DNA of 64,000 bases. It comes from Streptomyces sp. P3 (GTDB taxonomy: Bacteria > Actinomycetota > Actinomycetes > Streptomycetales > Streptomycetaceae). This document shows positions 19,705 through 30,115 of this stretch, piece by piece (the first letter of the stretch is position 1; each line of letters starts with the position of its first letter). The stretch spans positions 496,001 to 560,000 of the forward strand of contig JAFEKX020000001.1 of the NCBI GenBank assembly GCA_016893485.2. Reading direction: 5' to 3'. A model generated the notes under the pieces. The model did not search any database. It worked only from the letters and a program-made list of their open reading frames with translations, and was not told the origin of the DNA. Position numbers and translations under genes: made by a program.

Positions 19705-20106
19705 TGCTGCCGTCCCGTCCGGATCCCCGGCCGGCTGACCGACACCGGGTAGCCGCGGTGACGGCTTTGTGGGGACGCCTTCGCCTGGGGGCCGCCCCGG
19801 CCGCACCCGCGACATCGCCCGCCGGGGTGCCCGGCTGAGTCGGTCCCTGGTGGGGGGTCGGCGCCGCGGGGACCTGAATGTGGCCGCCCCTGGTGAAGCC
19901 GAGGAAGGACGTGCAGCGTGGGGAAGATCCCGAGATGGCTGAGCAGGCCTCCAGGCGCCTGAGTCGAGACGCCGAACGCCCCTGACCGCTGCGGCAGCCC
20001 ACCACCTGGGCCGCCCGACGGCCGACAGGCCGAGCAGGGACCGCGCGGCACACGGACGCCGACCGGTCGGGAGGCGGCAACAGCCCCGGGCACTCTCCTG
20101 CTTCTC
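19705..20106. other. Intergenic, nothing recognised
   Basis: 402 bp between two converging genes. Open frames run through it only as extensions of neighbours, and no conserved motif, hairpin or RNA gene was recognised. Confidence 0.5.
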
Positions 20107-23100
20107 CTACATCGTGAACGTGCGTCGTCGTGCACACTCCGCGGCGAGGTCTGCCGCGGCCTCGCGGGCGCGGGCGGCGAGGTGGGCTGAACCCCAGGCC
20201 AGCGCGGTGTGTTCGGCCAGGGCGTAGTTGTCGGCCGCGGCGCGGTGCTCGCCCAGGAGTCGGTACAGATCGGCGAGGGCATGGGCAGGGGGCGGGTCGC
20301 GTAGGCGGCTCCGGCCGCGCCGCCAAGCTGGTCGCGGACCGGCAGCAGGTGCGCGACGAGTTTCGACGCGGTGTCGGAGTCGGCGTGCAGGACGGCGAGT
20401 TGGGCGCGGAAGTCGAGTTCCATGCCGTGCAGGTGATCCGTCACCGGCTCGGGCGGGCACCGCACCGCGAGCGCCTCGTCGAGCCTGCCGAGGCGGGCCA
20501 GGATGAGGGCGAGCGCCACTCCGACGGGGGCGCCCACCGTCTCGTAGACCGCGCGCATCACGGGCTCGATCTCGGCCGGGCGGTCCTGGGCCAGCCGGAT
20601 CGTGGTCAGGCCGAGGATGCGCAGCCCGCTGGCGTGACGGGAGCCTGCGCGGCGCAGGAGGACGTCGGCCTCGGCGTATTCGGCCTCGGCGACGTCGAAG
20701 CGGCCGGCGATCGTCGCGAGCATCGCCGAGGTCGCCGCCCCCAGGCCCTGCGCCCACACCATCCGGTAGCGGCGGGCGATTTCGAGTCCGCGTTCGGTGT
20801 GGCGGCGTACCGCGGCGGGGTCGTTGAGCGCGGCGGCGGTCATGCCGTCGAGGTGTTCGCACACCCAGCGGTAGGCGGGGAGGTCGTGGGTGTGGGCGAT
20901 CCGGCGCAGTTCGGTGACCAGCGGAGCCCGTACGGCGGCCTGGGTCTCGTGCGGCAGCAGTCTCGCCGAGGTCATCAACGCGGCGGCCAGCAGGCGCGGT
21001 TCGCCGTTCGCGCGCGCGAGGGCGAGCTGGCTGCGGGCCGCTTCCATGGCCCGGGGCGCGTCCTCCACGGCGACCGCCTCGACGTAGGCCTGCAACACCC
21101 GGGCGCGGGTGTGATCGTCGAGGCCGGTACCGGCGACCAGGCGCTCTATGCGCTCCAGCGAGGTGCGGTCGTAGAAGCCCTCCAACCTGCTGCGCCAGGG
21201 CGACGGTTCGGTCCACGCGCCGTAGACCGCGGCCACCAGGTCGCCGCGGTCGGCCAGTTCGGCGAGTTCGATCGCGCGTCGGCGGGTGTGCCGGGCCGCG
21301 TCCGTGGAGCCCGCACGGATCTGCGCACCGAGCAGCTGCACCAACAGGCCCACGGTGTCGTCCGGTTGGGCGGCTTCCGTCGCCGCGCCCGTGCCCGCGG
21401 AGTGCACCTCGATCGCCTGCTCGATCAGTTCCACGGCGACCTCGTGGGCGTAGCGCCGCTCCGCGGCCTCGGCGGCCCGCAGCGCGTAGTCGACCGCGAG
21501 GGACGTGTGCTCGGGGCTGCCCGAGCGGGCGAAGTGGTGGGCCAGGGCGGCGAGTTCGTGCGGGCGGTGGCGCCGCAGCACCTGCGCGATCCGAGCGTGC
21601 AGCCGGGCCCGCCGCAGGCTCGAGAGGTCGGTGTAGACGGTGTCGCGGACCAGGGCGTGCACGAAGCGGACGCGTCCGGGGCCGGACTCGGTCAGCAGGT
21701 CCGCGGCGAGGGCGGCGTCGAGACCGTCCAGCAGCGCGTCCTCGTCGGTGTCGGCGGCGTCGACCAGAACGGCCACATCGGCCTCCAGGCCGACGGCGGC
21801 GGTCAGTTGGACGGCGGAGCGGGCGTCGGCGGGCAGCAGGGCCAGCCGTCTGCGCAGCACGTCGCGGACGCCTTGGGGTACCTCGGAGACGGCGACCAGG
21901 GCGCCCTCGCTGGCCAGCAGGCGTGCGCTCTCCAGGACGTAGAACGGGTTGCCGCCGGTGCGTTCGGCGAGCGCCGCGACGGTCGTCGCGTCCACGGGCT
22001 CATCGCACACGGCCTCGACGACGGTTGCCACGTCGTGCGGCGCCAGTCCCCGCAGTGCGATCCTCCCGGGGGCCGAGGGAGCGAGCTGGGCGAGGGTCTT
22101 GACCAGGTGCTCCCCACCTCGGCGGGCCGGTAACTGGCGACGGTGAGCAGCGGGACGCCGGTCACCGCTGCCGCCGCCTCCAGCAGGGCGAGGGTCTCGC
22201 CGTCGGCGCGGTGGAGATCCTCCAGGAGGACGGCGAGCGGGGACTCGCCGGCCACCCGCGCGCAGCCACGCGGCGAAGGCGCGGTGCATCCGGAAGCGTC
22301 CGGCGGTCGCCTCGTCCCGGGTCGCGACGGCCGCGCTGTCCTGATCCCGCAGCAGTACCGCCAGTTCCTCGGGCCGCGCGGGCGGCGCCTCACGGGCCAG
22401 CGCGCCGAGGGCCTCCGCCCAGGCCCAGGCGGGCGGTGCTCCCTCGTACTCGGGGCACCGGCCGACCACCACCGTCCAACCGTCCGACCGCAGCTGTCCC
22501 TCGATCCGGCCGAGCAACGCCGACTTGCCCACCCCGGCCTCCCCGGTGACCAGCACGACACCGCCCTGCCGACGGGCGGCCCGCGCGGCGGCCTCCACGG
22601 TGCGCAGTTCGTCGGCGCGGCCCACGAAGAGGGCGGGTGCGGTGCGCGGTTCACCGTCGTGGCCCGTGACGACATCGACCTCCGTGCCCGGTCGGGCGCG
22701 ACCGCCGCCGAACGTATCGGGACCGCCCCGTGACACCGCGGCGAGCGACGCCACCCCTGTACCGCCCGGCACCTGCGCGCGCAGCACGTCGGCTCTGCCG
22801 TCCAGCACCGCCGACTCCAGTTCGGCCAGCGCCGGACCGGGGACGCAGCCGAGTTCGTCGCGGAGTACGCGCGCCGCACCGCGCAGTGACGCGACGGCGT
22901 CGGCCTGGCGGCCGCAGGCCCACTGGGCGAGGGCGAGCAGCCGCCAGCCCTCTTCCCTCAACGGGTTCTCCCGTACGAGGAGTTCGGCCGCGGGTACCGC
23001 TTCCGCCGGGCGCCCGGTGTTCAGGTCGGCCGCGACGGCGAGTTCGCGGGCCTCGGCGAGCAGTGCGGTCAGACGGGTCACCTCGGGCCGGGCCCACGTC

Positions 23101-23532
23101 TCGTCCGCGTGTTCCGCGAAGGCCGGTCCCTGCCACCAGCCGAGCGCCTCGGCGAGCAGAACACGGGCCTCCTCCGCCGGGGCGGTCCGGGCGCGCCCCA
23201 CCCAGGTCTCGAAGCGCCAGGCGTCCACCGCGTCCCGGGACAGCCGCAGGGCGTAGCCGGGGGCCGCGGTGACCAGCACGGTCGCCGGGGCACGCGACGG
23301 CCGATCGGGTTCGAGGGAGCGGCGCAGGTTGGACACGTAGGTGTGCAGGGAGACCGTGACCCGGTCGGGGGTGCCCCGCGCCACACCGCGTCCGTGATCC
23401 GGTCGACGGGCACGACACCGCCTTGGGCCGCGATCAGCAGCGCCAGCACGGCCCGTTGGCGTGGAGCGCCGAGGTCGACCGGTCGCCCCCGTCGTCGGCA
23501 CTCAGTGAACCCAGGACTCGAATACGCAGCAC
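20107..23532 (-). CDS. Large SARP/AfsR-type regulator: winged helix, BTAD, ATPase, TPR
   Basis: About 1140 residues from GTG 23532 (RIRVLGSLSA). Domains: OmpR-like winged helix (APRQRAVLALLIAAQGGVVP, VSLHTYVSNLRRSLEPD), bacterial transcriptional activation domain (WRFETWVGRARTAPAEEARV, ENPLREEGWRLLALAQWACG), then a STAND/AAA ATPase with Walker A GEAGVGKSALL and Walker-B-like LAVLLEDLHRADGE, and a long helical TPR-like C-terminus. Five frame breaks: 23486-23490, 23367-23371, near 22255, near 22110 and near 20290. Such regulators activate secondary-metabolite or sugar-related genes; no antibiotic cluster adjoins it. The ribosome site is weak, so the start is moderately certain. Confidence 0.85.
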
Positions 23533-23723
23533 GGCGCGGGAATCTACCCGAGCCGTGGGTCCGAGCCGTCAACAGACGATAAACGCCCCTCCCGCAGGCG
23601 GCCGGCGAGGACCGCACCGGGCCCGGCGCCAAGCCGTCGCCAAGTGACGCGCCAAGCGGATGCCAAGGGGGCGCACGACCCTGGGCCGCTGTTGTCGACA
23701 TCCGATCGTTGGAGCAAGCAAGC

Positions 23724-24422
23724 GTGTCCCCCAGCAGCACCACGGACGAACTTCCCATGGCCGAGCGTCCGTACACCCACGAGATGGTGGTGGTCCACCG
23801 CGTCTTCCGACGTGAGTCGGCGTATCTGCCCCGCCTCGTACGCGCCGTCCGCGACGGCGACACGGCACGAGCGGCGAAGGTCGCCGACCACCTGCGCGAG
23901 TACGTGTCGGGCCTGCACAGCCACCACTCCCTCGAGGACGAGCTCATCTGGCCGCACCTGCACACCCGTGCCGCAGACGGCCGGCTGGTCGCCGACATGG
24001 AGGAGCAGCACCAGCGCATCGACGTGAGCCTGACGGTCGTGGCCGAGTGGACGGCCGCGTGGGAGCGGGCGGCGGACCACATCGCCGGGGAGGAACTGGC
24101 TCTCGCGCTGGAGCAGCATCGCGCCGTGCTGCTCGAACACCTCGATGACGAGGAGCGGTTGGTCCTCCCGCTGGTCGCCGAGCATCTGACGGTCGCCGAG
24201 TGGGATCTGGTCGGACGCCGTGGGCTGGAGCGGATACCCAGGAACCGGCTCCTGATCGCGCTCGGTGCGATCCTGGAGGACGCAGCTCCCGAGGAGCGGG
24301 CCTACTTCCTGGGCAGGACCCCGCTGGTGGGCCGGCTGCTGTGGAAGGCCGTGGGCCGCCGCCAGTACGCCGCCGCCTGCCGGGTGATGCGTGGGCCGCT
24401 GGACGGGGAGCAGGGCCGGTGA
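23724..24422 (+). CDS. Hemerythrin HHE-domain protein
   Basis: About 232 residues, intact. GTG 23724 is preferred because GGAG lies 9 bases upstream. The HHE cation-binding fold shows the spaced His/Glu ligands: THEMVVVHRVFRRE, LHSHHSLEDELIWPHLH, EEQHQRID, EQHRAVLLEHLDDEERLVLP. Hemerythrin-like proteins bind a di-iron centre and are implicated in oxygen, NO or iron handling. The stop overlaps the next start (GTGA), coupling it to the flavin-reductase-like gene. Confidence 0.9.
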   Translation: MSPSSTTDELPMAERPYTHEMVVVHRVFRRESAYLPRLVRAVRDGDTARAAKVADHLREYVSGLHSHHSLEDELIWPHLHTRAADGRLVADMEEQHQRIDVSLTVVAEWTAAWERAADHIAGEELALALEQHRAVLLEHLDDEERLVLPLVAEHLTVAEWDLVGRRGLERIPRNRLLIALGAILEDAAPEERAYFLGRTPLVGRLLWKAVGRRQYAAACRVMRGPLDGEQGR

Positions 24423-25330
24423 CCCTTCTCGACTCCGCGCCGCTCGACGTCCTGGACGCCTACCGCACCTGCGAGTTCGTCACCCTCGGCCGCGACGGCA
24501 CCCCACTGGCCTGGCCGACCGCGGTACGGCGGCAGAAGGACGGCACGCTCCTGCTGAGCACCTCCCTGGCCTTCAGCCAGAAAGCGCTGAACATCCGCCG
24601 CGACGACCGCGTCGCCCTCCTCTTCTCCGATCCCACCGGCAGCGGCCTCGCCCACGCGCCGCAGATCTTCGTCGGCGGCCGGGCCGAATGCCCGGACGAG
24701 ATCATGACCGGCCCGCAGGGAGCCGAGGACTACTGGCGGATGCTCTTCGAGCGACAGCCACACAGCAGGGCGTATGTCACCGCTCCCTTGCGGCGGTTGA
24801 TGGACTGGTACTACCTCCGGCTGCTGATCACCGTCACCCCGGACCAGCTCGTCGTACGGCCGCCCCTTCCCCGTCGGCCCCGCGGGACCCTGAGAGGCCG
24901 CGTTCGCTGCCGGGCTCGGCCCAACTCGCCGGATTCCCCTCGGCGGTGCTCGCCCGCGCGACGCCTCCGGGGCACCGGTGCTCGCCCGGACCCGGCCCGT
25001 CCCGACCGACGAGGGCTTCGCGGTGGAGGTACCCGCCGACTGCGCGGCGACCGCCGGTCCCGCCTCGCTCCTGGTGCACCGGCACGACGAGCGGCTCAAC
25101 CACATGCACAACGCCCTTGTACGCGGCACCCTGACGGCCGGCGACCGCTGGCTGCTGGTCCCCACGAGCGTGGTGGAGCCCATGGGCACGGGCCGTCCGA
25201 CCGACGCGATCCGGGTCCTGCGCAGCACGCGCCGCGCCACCGCCCGCTATCTGGAGCGTCGCGGGCTCGACCGCCCCGGGTCCAATGGGACGACTTCAAG
25301 GCTCTGGCGGTGTCCGCGAAGCGGACGTGA
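24419..25330 (+). CDS. Pyridoxamine 5'-phosphate-oxidase-like protein
   Basis: About 304 residues from GTG 24419, overlapping the hemerythrin stop. The N-terminal half is a PNPOx-like split-barrel: YRTCEFVTLGRDGTPLAWPT, LLLSTSLAFSQKALNIRRDD, VALLFSDPTGSGLAHAPQIF, and RPHSRAYVT-like residues. A frame break near 24880 leads into a C-terminal part with LVHRHDERLNHMHNALVRG and LLVPTSVVEPMG, and another at 25274-25277 restores WDDFKALAVSAKRT. The barrel probably binds FMN or F420. The coupling to hemerythrin suggests a redox role; the substrate is unknown. Confidence 0.75.
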   Translation: MTLLDSAPLDVLDAYRTCEFVTLGRDGTPLAWPTAVRRQKDGTLLLSTSLAFSQKALNIRRDDRVALLFSDPTGSGLAHAPQIFVGGRAECPDEIMTGPQGAEDYWRMLFERQPHSRAYVTAPLRRLMDWYYLRLLITVTPDQLVVRPPLPRRPRGTLRGRVRCRARPNSPDSPRRCSPARRLRGTGARPDPARPDRRGLRGGGTRRLRGDRRSRLAPGAPARRAAQPHAQRPCTRHPDGRRPLAAGPHERGGAHGHGPSDRRDPGPAQHAPRHRPLSGASRARPPRVQWDDFKALAVSAKRT

Positions 25331-25424
25331 CGCGCCGGCGATGCGCCGCGTACGTCGGATCGCGAGCGCTCGGCCGCCGGACCGCGTCGGTGGGGTCCGG
25401 CTGCTGAGCACCCGTCGGAGAGGT

Positions 25425-25481
25425 TCGGGGCATGGCGGACCCCGAGGGCAACGAGCTGTGCTGCCTCGGCCGACCGTCAGT
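25425..25481 (+). pseudogene. VOC/glyoxalase C-terminal remnant
   Basis: MADPEGNELC followed by a stop after about nine more residues matches the end of VOC-family proteins (typically V-x-A-D-P-E-G-N-E-F-C). No N-terminal part is present upstream. It is a short remnant between two unrelated genes. Confidence 0.4.
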
Positions 25482-26328
25482 AGCGGTCGCAGGTCTCACG
25501 GACGTAGCCGTCCTGGCCGGCCGGGGTGACGTCGAGGTCCCGCCGGACGATGCTGATCCGGTCGCCCCAGCCCGCGCAGGCCTTCTCCATGCCCTTCTCG
25601 GTGTACTCGACGACGATGACGTGGTCGCCGAACGCGTCGAGGTAGGACCCGCATTCGTCGTACTGTCCGCACTCCTCCACCACCGCGAAGTCGAGGCCGA
25701 CCCGCTTGCGGTCCTTGGCGAGTTCGAGCGTGTTCTTCTGGGCGATGGCGAGGTGCCGGGCGTGCGCGTGGCGGGCGAGCAGCGCCTGGAACGCCTCGGC
25801 GTCGGCCGCGGTGAGCAGTCCGTGCGGGGCGCGGGTGTAGCTGTCGTAGTTGTCCGGCTCGACGGCGTCGAATCCCTTGTCGGCGCACGAGTCGATCCAG
25901 TCGTCCACCTTCTCCGCGATCCGGGCGCGCTTGGCCGGGGTGCCGATGTCGAGCATCGCCTCGCCCCAGTCCTTGTCCATGACGACCTTCCCGGCGCGGT
26001 CCCGCAGCAGGAGGTCGGCGTCCCAGTCACCCTCCGCGTCCGGCTGGGCCTGGAACGCGTTGACATAGCAGATGTTGTAGAGGCCCGGGGCGGGCGAGGC
26101 CGTGTGGTCCCGGGAGACGACGGAGACGCCCTTCGGCGGGGTGTACGCGCCGCCGAGTTGGTAGTCGACGCCGGCGTGGGCGGGTGGTGCCGACACCTTC
26201 GCCTCCGGGGTCTTCGGCGAGGTGTCGGCGGCGGAGCCGGAGCAGCCGACGGCGGCGAGGGCCGTCGCGGTGAGGGCGGCGGAAAGGGGCACGGTGACGC
26301 GGCGGGAGCCGGCCCGGGACTTGCACAT
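25477..26328 (-). CDS. GH114-like lipoprotein (endo-alpha-1,4-polygalactosaminidase family)
   Basis: An intact 283-residue protein. The N-terminal lipoprotein signal has a lipobox-like ALAAVGC. The TIM-barrel domain has VDYQLGGAYTPPKGVSVVSR, YNICYVNAFQAQPD, GWIDSCADKGFDAVEPDNYD-like residues (acidic DAVEPDN), LAIAQKNTLELA and FAVVEECGQYDECGSYLDAF, all typical of GH114. Members hydrolyse alpha-1,4-galactosaminogalactan or are uncharacterised surface glycosidases. It is anchored outside the membrane. No sugar operon surrounds it. Confidence 0.85.
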   Translation of the reverse strand: MCKSRAGSRRVTVPLSAALTATALAAVGCSGSAADTSPKTPEAKVSAPPAHAGVDYQLGGAYTPPKGVSVVSRDHTASPAPGLYNICYVNAFQAQPDAEGDWDADLLLRDRAGKVVMDKDWGEAMLDIGTPAKRARIAEKVDDWIDSCADKGFDAVEPDNYDSYTRAPHGLLTAADAEAFQALLARHAHARHLAIAQKNTLELAKDRKRVGLDFAVVEECGQYDECGSYLDAFGDHVIVVEYTEKGMEKACAGWGDRISIVRRDLDVTPAGQDGYVRETCDRY

Positions 26329-26563
26329 GACGGTCTGCCTCTGAATGCGGGAGCATGCCCCGCCTCGGACACGCTGATCCTGGCGACTGGGGCCGGGCTG
26401 ACGGCTCGAAGGCCTGGTTCACCGGCTGGGAATGCCTCGGTTGTGCGGACCGTGGGGGTACGGGGTGGTCCGGTGCCGTGACGATACCAAAGCGGCCGCG
26501 ACCGATTCGTGCCGCCCGAGGACCTGGTCGGCGGGTGTCCACGCATCGACGTAGGGGGTGCGG

Positions 26564-28162
26564 TCAGGCGTGGGCCCCGCCCGTGCCCTGCGGTGCGCGC
26601 GGCAGGGTGACCAGGAAGGCCCGCGCCGCCGGACGGGGCCTCGGTGACGGTGAGGTCGCCTCCGTGGTTGCGTACGACGTCCCGCGCGATGGCCAGTCCG
26701 AGGCCGGCCCCGCCGTCGTCACGACTGCGTGCCTCGTCGAGGCGGACGAAGCGTTCGAAGACCCGGGGGCGGTCGGCGGGCGCGATGCCGTGGCCGTCGT
26801 CGGCGACCGTGAGCACGACGTCCTCCCCGCACGGGCCAGGGTCACGGTGATCGCGGTGGCGGTGTGCCGCTGGGCGTTGTCCAGGAGGTTACCGAGGACC
26901 CGGGCCAACTGGCCGCGGCTGCCCAGGACTTGGGGCACGGTCTCGTCGTCGGCCACCACCTCGGGCGTCACCCGGTCCGTCGGGGCGCGCCGGGCGACCT
27001 CCTCCCGTACGAGTGCCGTCAGGTCGAGGAGGGCGTGGCCGGGTTGTTCGCCCGCGTCGAGCCGTGCGAGCAGCAGCAGGTCGGTGGCGAGGTGCTGCAG
27101 GCGTACGACGTCGTGGTGGAGATCCCCGGTGTCCAGCAGCCCGGGGTGCTGGTCGGCGACCTCTATCTGGGTGCGCAACGAGGCGATGGGGCTGCGGAGT
27201 TCGTGGGAGGCGTCGGCGACGAAGCGGTGCTGGCGTTCGACGGACTGCTCCAGCGCGGCCAGGGTCTGGTTCGTGGTGCGGGCGAGGCGGCCGATCTCGT
27301 CGCGGGAGCGGGGTACCGGGACCCGCCTGGTCAGGTCGCCGCTTCCGGTGATCGCGGCCATCTCGGCGCGGATGCCCTCGACCGGGCGCAGGGCGCGCCG
27401 GGTGACCAGCCAGGTCACGCCGGCCACGACGAGCAGCAGGAACGGCAGGGCGGCGAGCATGGTGCGGGTGACCTGGTCGAGGGTGGCCTGTTCGTCCGCG
27501 AGCGAGGTGCCGGCGTAGACGGTGTACGTGCGGCCGTCGTACGTCGTGCCCTGGACGGCGGCGAAGCCGTAGTCGTGGCTGCGGTCGCCGAACCGCACGG
27601 CCAGCGTCTCGCGGTCCACGTCGGTGCTCACCTTGCCGCGCGCCGGAGCGCCGGTCGCGGAGTCGTCGGACGAGGTGTCCTCGGTCCTCGTGTCGTCGCT
27701 TTCGTCGCCTCCGCGACCGCCGCCCCGGCCACTGCCCCGGCCGCCGCCGTGGTCGTCGCCGCTCTCGTCGTCGTCGCCGGTCGAGGTGGCGGTCGGGACG
27801 GCGGAGCGGGTGGGCGTCGCGCTCGGTGTGCCGGTCGGGGCGGGAGCGGGCGCGAAGTTCGTGAGGGCGCCGCGTCCGTGCAGCGCGTCGCCGGCGGCGA
27901 GGACCCGGCCGCCGGGGTCGACGACCTGGACCAGCCGGTCCCGGTCGTCGGGCAGGTCCAGGGCGGTGAAGTCCCCGGTGAGCGCCGCCTGGGCGCCCGC
28001 CACCGTACGGGCGGTGACCTCGGACTCCAGGGCCGCACGGTCGGTGAGGTTGTGCCGCAGTACGGCGATCACGGCGATGCCGGTGACCACGAGGGCGAAG
28101 GAGACGACCAGGGTCGCGGCGAGCGCGGCGCGGGCGCGGACGGAGGCGAGCGGCCTAGGCAA
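26564..28162 (-). CDS. Sensor histidine kinase with acidic low-complexity extracytoplasmic region
   Basis: About 533 residues. TM1 is VVSFALVVTGIAVIAVLRHN. The extracytoplasmic domain contains a Thr/Pro/Asp/Gly-rich stretch (residues about 110-165), followed by TM2 (ALPFLLLVVAGVTWLVT). HAMP follows, then HisKA with RFVADASHELRSPIASL (phospho-His), N-box LLDNAQRHT, and the ATPase core ADDGHGIAP and GGAGLGLAIARD. Breaks near 26825 and 26632 cancel, so the original frame resumes to stop at 26564. TTG 28162 overlaps the response-regulator stop by 8 bases; the start is not certain. It forms a two-component pair with the gene at 28155. Confidence 0.85.
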   Translation of the reverse strand: MPRPLASVRARAALAATLVVSFALVVTGIAVIAVLRHNLTDRAALESEVTARTVAGAQAALTGDFTALDLPDDRDRLVQVVDPGGRVLAAGDALHGRGALTNFAPAPAPTGTPSATPTRSAVPTATSTGDDDESGDDHGGGRGSGRGGGRGGDESDDTRTEDTSSDDSATGAPARGKVSTDVDRETLAVRFGDRSHDYGFAAVQGTTYDGRTYTVYAGTSLADEQATLDQVTRTMLAALPFLLLVVAGVTWLVTRRALRPVEGIRAEMAAITGSGDLTRRVPVPRSRDEIGRLARTTNQTLAALEQSVERQHRFVADASHELRSPIASLRTQIEVADQHPGLLDTGDLHHDVVRLQHLATDLLLLARLDAGEQPGHALLDLTALVREEVARRAPTDRVTPEVVADDETVPQVLGSRGQLARVLGNLLDNAQRHTATAITVTLARAGRTSCSRSPTTATASRPPTAPGSSNASSASTRHAVVTTAGPASDWPSRGTSYATTEATSPSPRPRPAARAFLVTLPRAPQGTGGAHA

Positions 28163-28843
28163 GAAGGCCGCCGTCGGTCTCCAGCCGGTATCCGGCTCCC
28201 CGTACGGTCGTGATGGTACGTCGGCCGAAGGGGGTGTCGAGCTTGCGGCGCAGGGCGCTGACGTGGACCTCGACGACGTTGGGGTCGCCGTCGTACGCGA
28301 AGTCCCAGACCTGGGCGAGGATGTCCGTCTTCGACACCACCTGGCCGGCGTGCAGGGCGAGGTGCTCCAGGACCGCGAACTCCCGTGCGGTCAGGGCTAT
28401 GTCGGTCCCCGCCCGTTCGACGCGGCGGGCCGCCTGGTCGACTGCGAGGTCCCCGAAGCGCAGGACGGGGGCCGTGCCCGCACGGTTGCGGCGGCGCAGC
28501 AGCGCGCGGATGCGGGCCTGGAGGACGACGTAGGAGAAGGGTTTGGTGAGGTAGTCGTCGGCGCCGGTGTCGAGGCCCTCCGCCTCGTCGTACTCGCCGT
28601 CCTTCGCGGTGAGCACCAGGATCGGGGTCTCGTCGCCCTCGGCCCTCAACCGGGCGCAGATCCGGTAGCCGTTGAGGCCGGGCAGCATGATGTCGAGCAC
28701 GATCAGGTCGTAGTCCCGGTCCTGCGCCAGGCGCAGACCGGCGAGCCGTCGTGGGCCACGTCGACGACGAACCCTTCGGCGGACAGGCCGCGGGCGAGGG
28801 CGGCGGCGAGGCGTCTTTCGTCCTCCACGATCAGCAGGCGCAT
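28155..28843 (-). CDS. OmpR-family response regulator
   Basis: About 229 residues from ATG 28843. The receiver domain begins RLLIVEDERRLAAALARGLS, the phospho-acceptor Asp is in YDLIVLDIMLPG, and the conserved Lys is in YLTKPF. The C-terminal winged helix includes LTAREFAVLEHLALHAG and VEVHVSALRRKLD. A frame break near 28745 (GACGGCTCGCC, one C short) lies in the receiver. It is co-transcribed with the downstream sensor kinase and divergent from the PepSY gene. The CTTCAG repeats between them are its probable binding site. Confidence 0.9.
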
Positions 28844-28863
28844 GGGCACAGGGTGGCAGACCG

Positions 28864-28903
28864 TTCCTGAAGCGGTCTTCAGGAAGCTTCAGCGTGGCTT
28901 CAG
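28864..28903. promoter_or_regulatory. Response-regulator binding repeats (CTTCAG)
   Basis: TTCCTGAAG (28864-28872) and CTTCAGGAA (28877-28885) form a perfect 9-bp inverted repeat. CTTCAG recurs at 28877, 28887 and 28898, i.e. every 10-11 bp, the helical spacing typical of OmpR-family targets. It lies between the divergent response-regulator and PepSY genes. Confidence 0.65.
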
Positions 28904-28988
28904 GGTCGCTCCCGCAGGGTGGTCGACATCGGGTCGGGCGTGCTCCTCCGGGGCACGTTCCGGCCGTGACCGAGGGAAAGGACCACGC

Positions 28989-29960
28989 ATGATGAACGCT
29001 TCCCAGGGCTCCCCGACCGGCCGTCGGCGCACGGTGGTTGCCGTGCTCGCGGCGACCACGGTGCTCGGTGGCGCGGGGGCCGTCACGGCGGTGGCCGTCG
29101 CCGACGACGGCGGTCGCCACGGCACGTCACCGGGAACCTCCGGCACCCGCCACCCCGAGAGCGCGGACGACTCCCGTACGACGGGCACGGCGACCGACCT
29201 CGTGCGCGCCGCCACCGCGGGGGTGGCGGAACTGCCGGGTACGGTCACCTCCGTCGAACTCGACGAGCACCGCGGACGGACCGTCTGGAAGGTCGAGATC
29301 GTCGCCACCGGGGGCGCCCGGCACGAGGTCACCGTGAATTCGGCCGACGGGACGGTCACCGGCAGCCGGCCCGACGGTACCGACGACGGCGATGCCGCCC
29401 TGGCACGCTCGGCCCGCACGGGTCTGGCCGCGGCCGTACGCAGCGCACTGGCCCGGGTCCCCGGCTCGGCCACGTCCGTCGAGGTCGACGACCTGGGCGG
29501 GTCGGCCGCCTGGGAGGTGGAGATCGCGGGCACGGACGGCACCGCGCACGAGGTGACGGTCACCGCCGACTCCGGCAAGGTCGCCTCCGTGGGCCCCTAC
29601 GTCCGCTCCACCGCCGGGACGGACGACCGGGGCCGTCACGGCACCGACGACAACGCCTCCGGCCGGACCACGGACGACATCGGGACCCGCCACTCCACCC
29701 CCGAGGACCGCCCCGACCGGCACGCGGCCGAGGACACCCCGTCCCGCCACGACACGGACGACGACCGGTCAGGCGGCGGCACGGACGACGACACGGCGGG
29801 TCAGCACCGCTCGCACGAGGGGACGGACGACGGGTCGGGGCACGGGCGTGGGCGTGGATCTGACGACGGGTCGGGGCACGGTGGGGGCATGGATCGGACG
29901 GCGCGTAGCCCGAACTGCGGGCGCCACCAAGGGCGTTCGCAGGGGCCGCGCTACGCGTGA
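28989..29960 (+). CDS. Exported PepSY-domain protein with Asp/His-rich tail
   Basis: About 323 residues from ATG 28989 (AAGG upstream). A signal/anchor segment (TVVAVLAATTVLGGAGAVTA) is followed by two PepSY repeats: VAELPGTVTSVELDEHRGRT / VWKVEIVATGGARHEVTVNS and LARVPGSATSVEVDDLGGSA / AWEVEIAGTDGTAHEVTV. The C-terminal third is low-complexity, rich in Asp, His, Arg, Gly and Thr (RGRHGTDDN, RHDTDDDRSGGGTDDDT). It is divergent from the two-component operon and probably its target. A frame slip near the extreme C-terminus is possible. The tail could bind metal or polyanions; this is inference. Confidence 0.8.
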   Translation: MMNASQGSPTGRRRTVVAVLAATTVLGGAGAVTAVAVADDGGRHGTSPGTSGTRHPESADDSRTTGTATDLVRAATAGVAELPGTVTSVELDEHRGRTVWKVEIVATGGARHEVTVNSADGTVTGSRPDGTDDGDAALARSARTGLAAAVRSALARVPGSATSVEVDDLGGSAAWEVEIAGTDGTAHEVTVTADSGKVASVGPYVRSTAGTDDRGRHGTDDNASGRTTDDIGTRHSTPEDRPDRHAAEDTPSRHDTDDDRSGGGTDDDTAGQHRSHEGTDDGSGHGRGRGSDDGSGHGGGMDRTARSPNCGRHQGRSQGPRYA

Positions 29961-30115
29961 GTCCGCGGCCGGGCCGACGCAACGGATCGCGGTCCCGGTA
30001 GCTCCGTCCGGGGCCGCGATGTCGTCAGCGGTCTGTCTTCCTGATCGCGTCGAACCCGCACCGGTGGACGTGGGACCAGCGACGCCCCCTCCAACTGGCC
30101 CTACAGCGGCCGGAG

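Noticed and set aside
20130..22133. 667-codon plus-strand open frame opposite the SARP-type regulator
   Set aside because: Composition of an antisense shadow; the minus strand holds conserved ATPase and TPR sequence.
28864..28903. Short CRISPR-like or satellite repeat (CTTCAG)
   Set aside because: Only three 6-bp copies in helical phase between divergent genes; fits a response-regulator site. No CRISPR array was found in the window.
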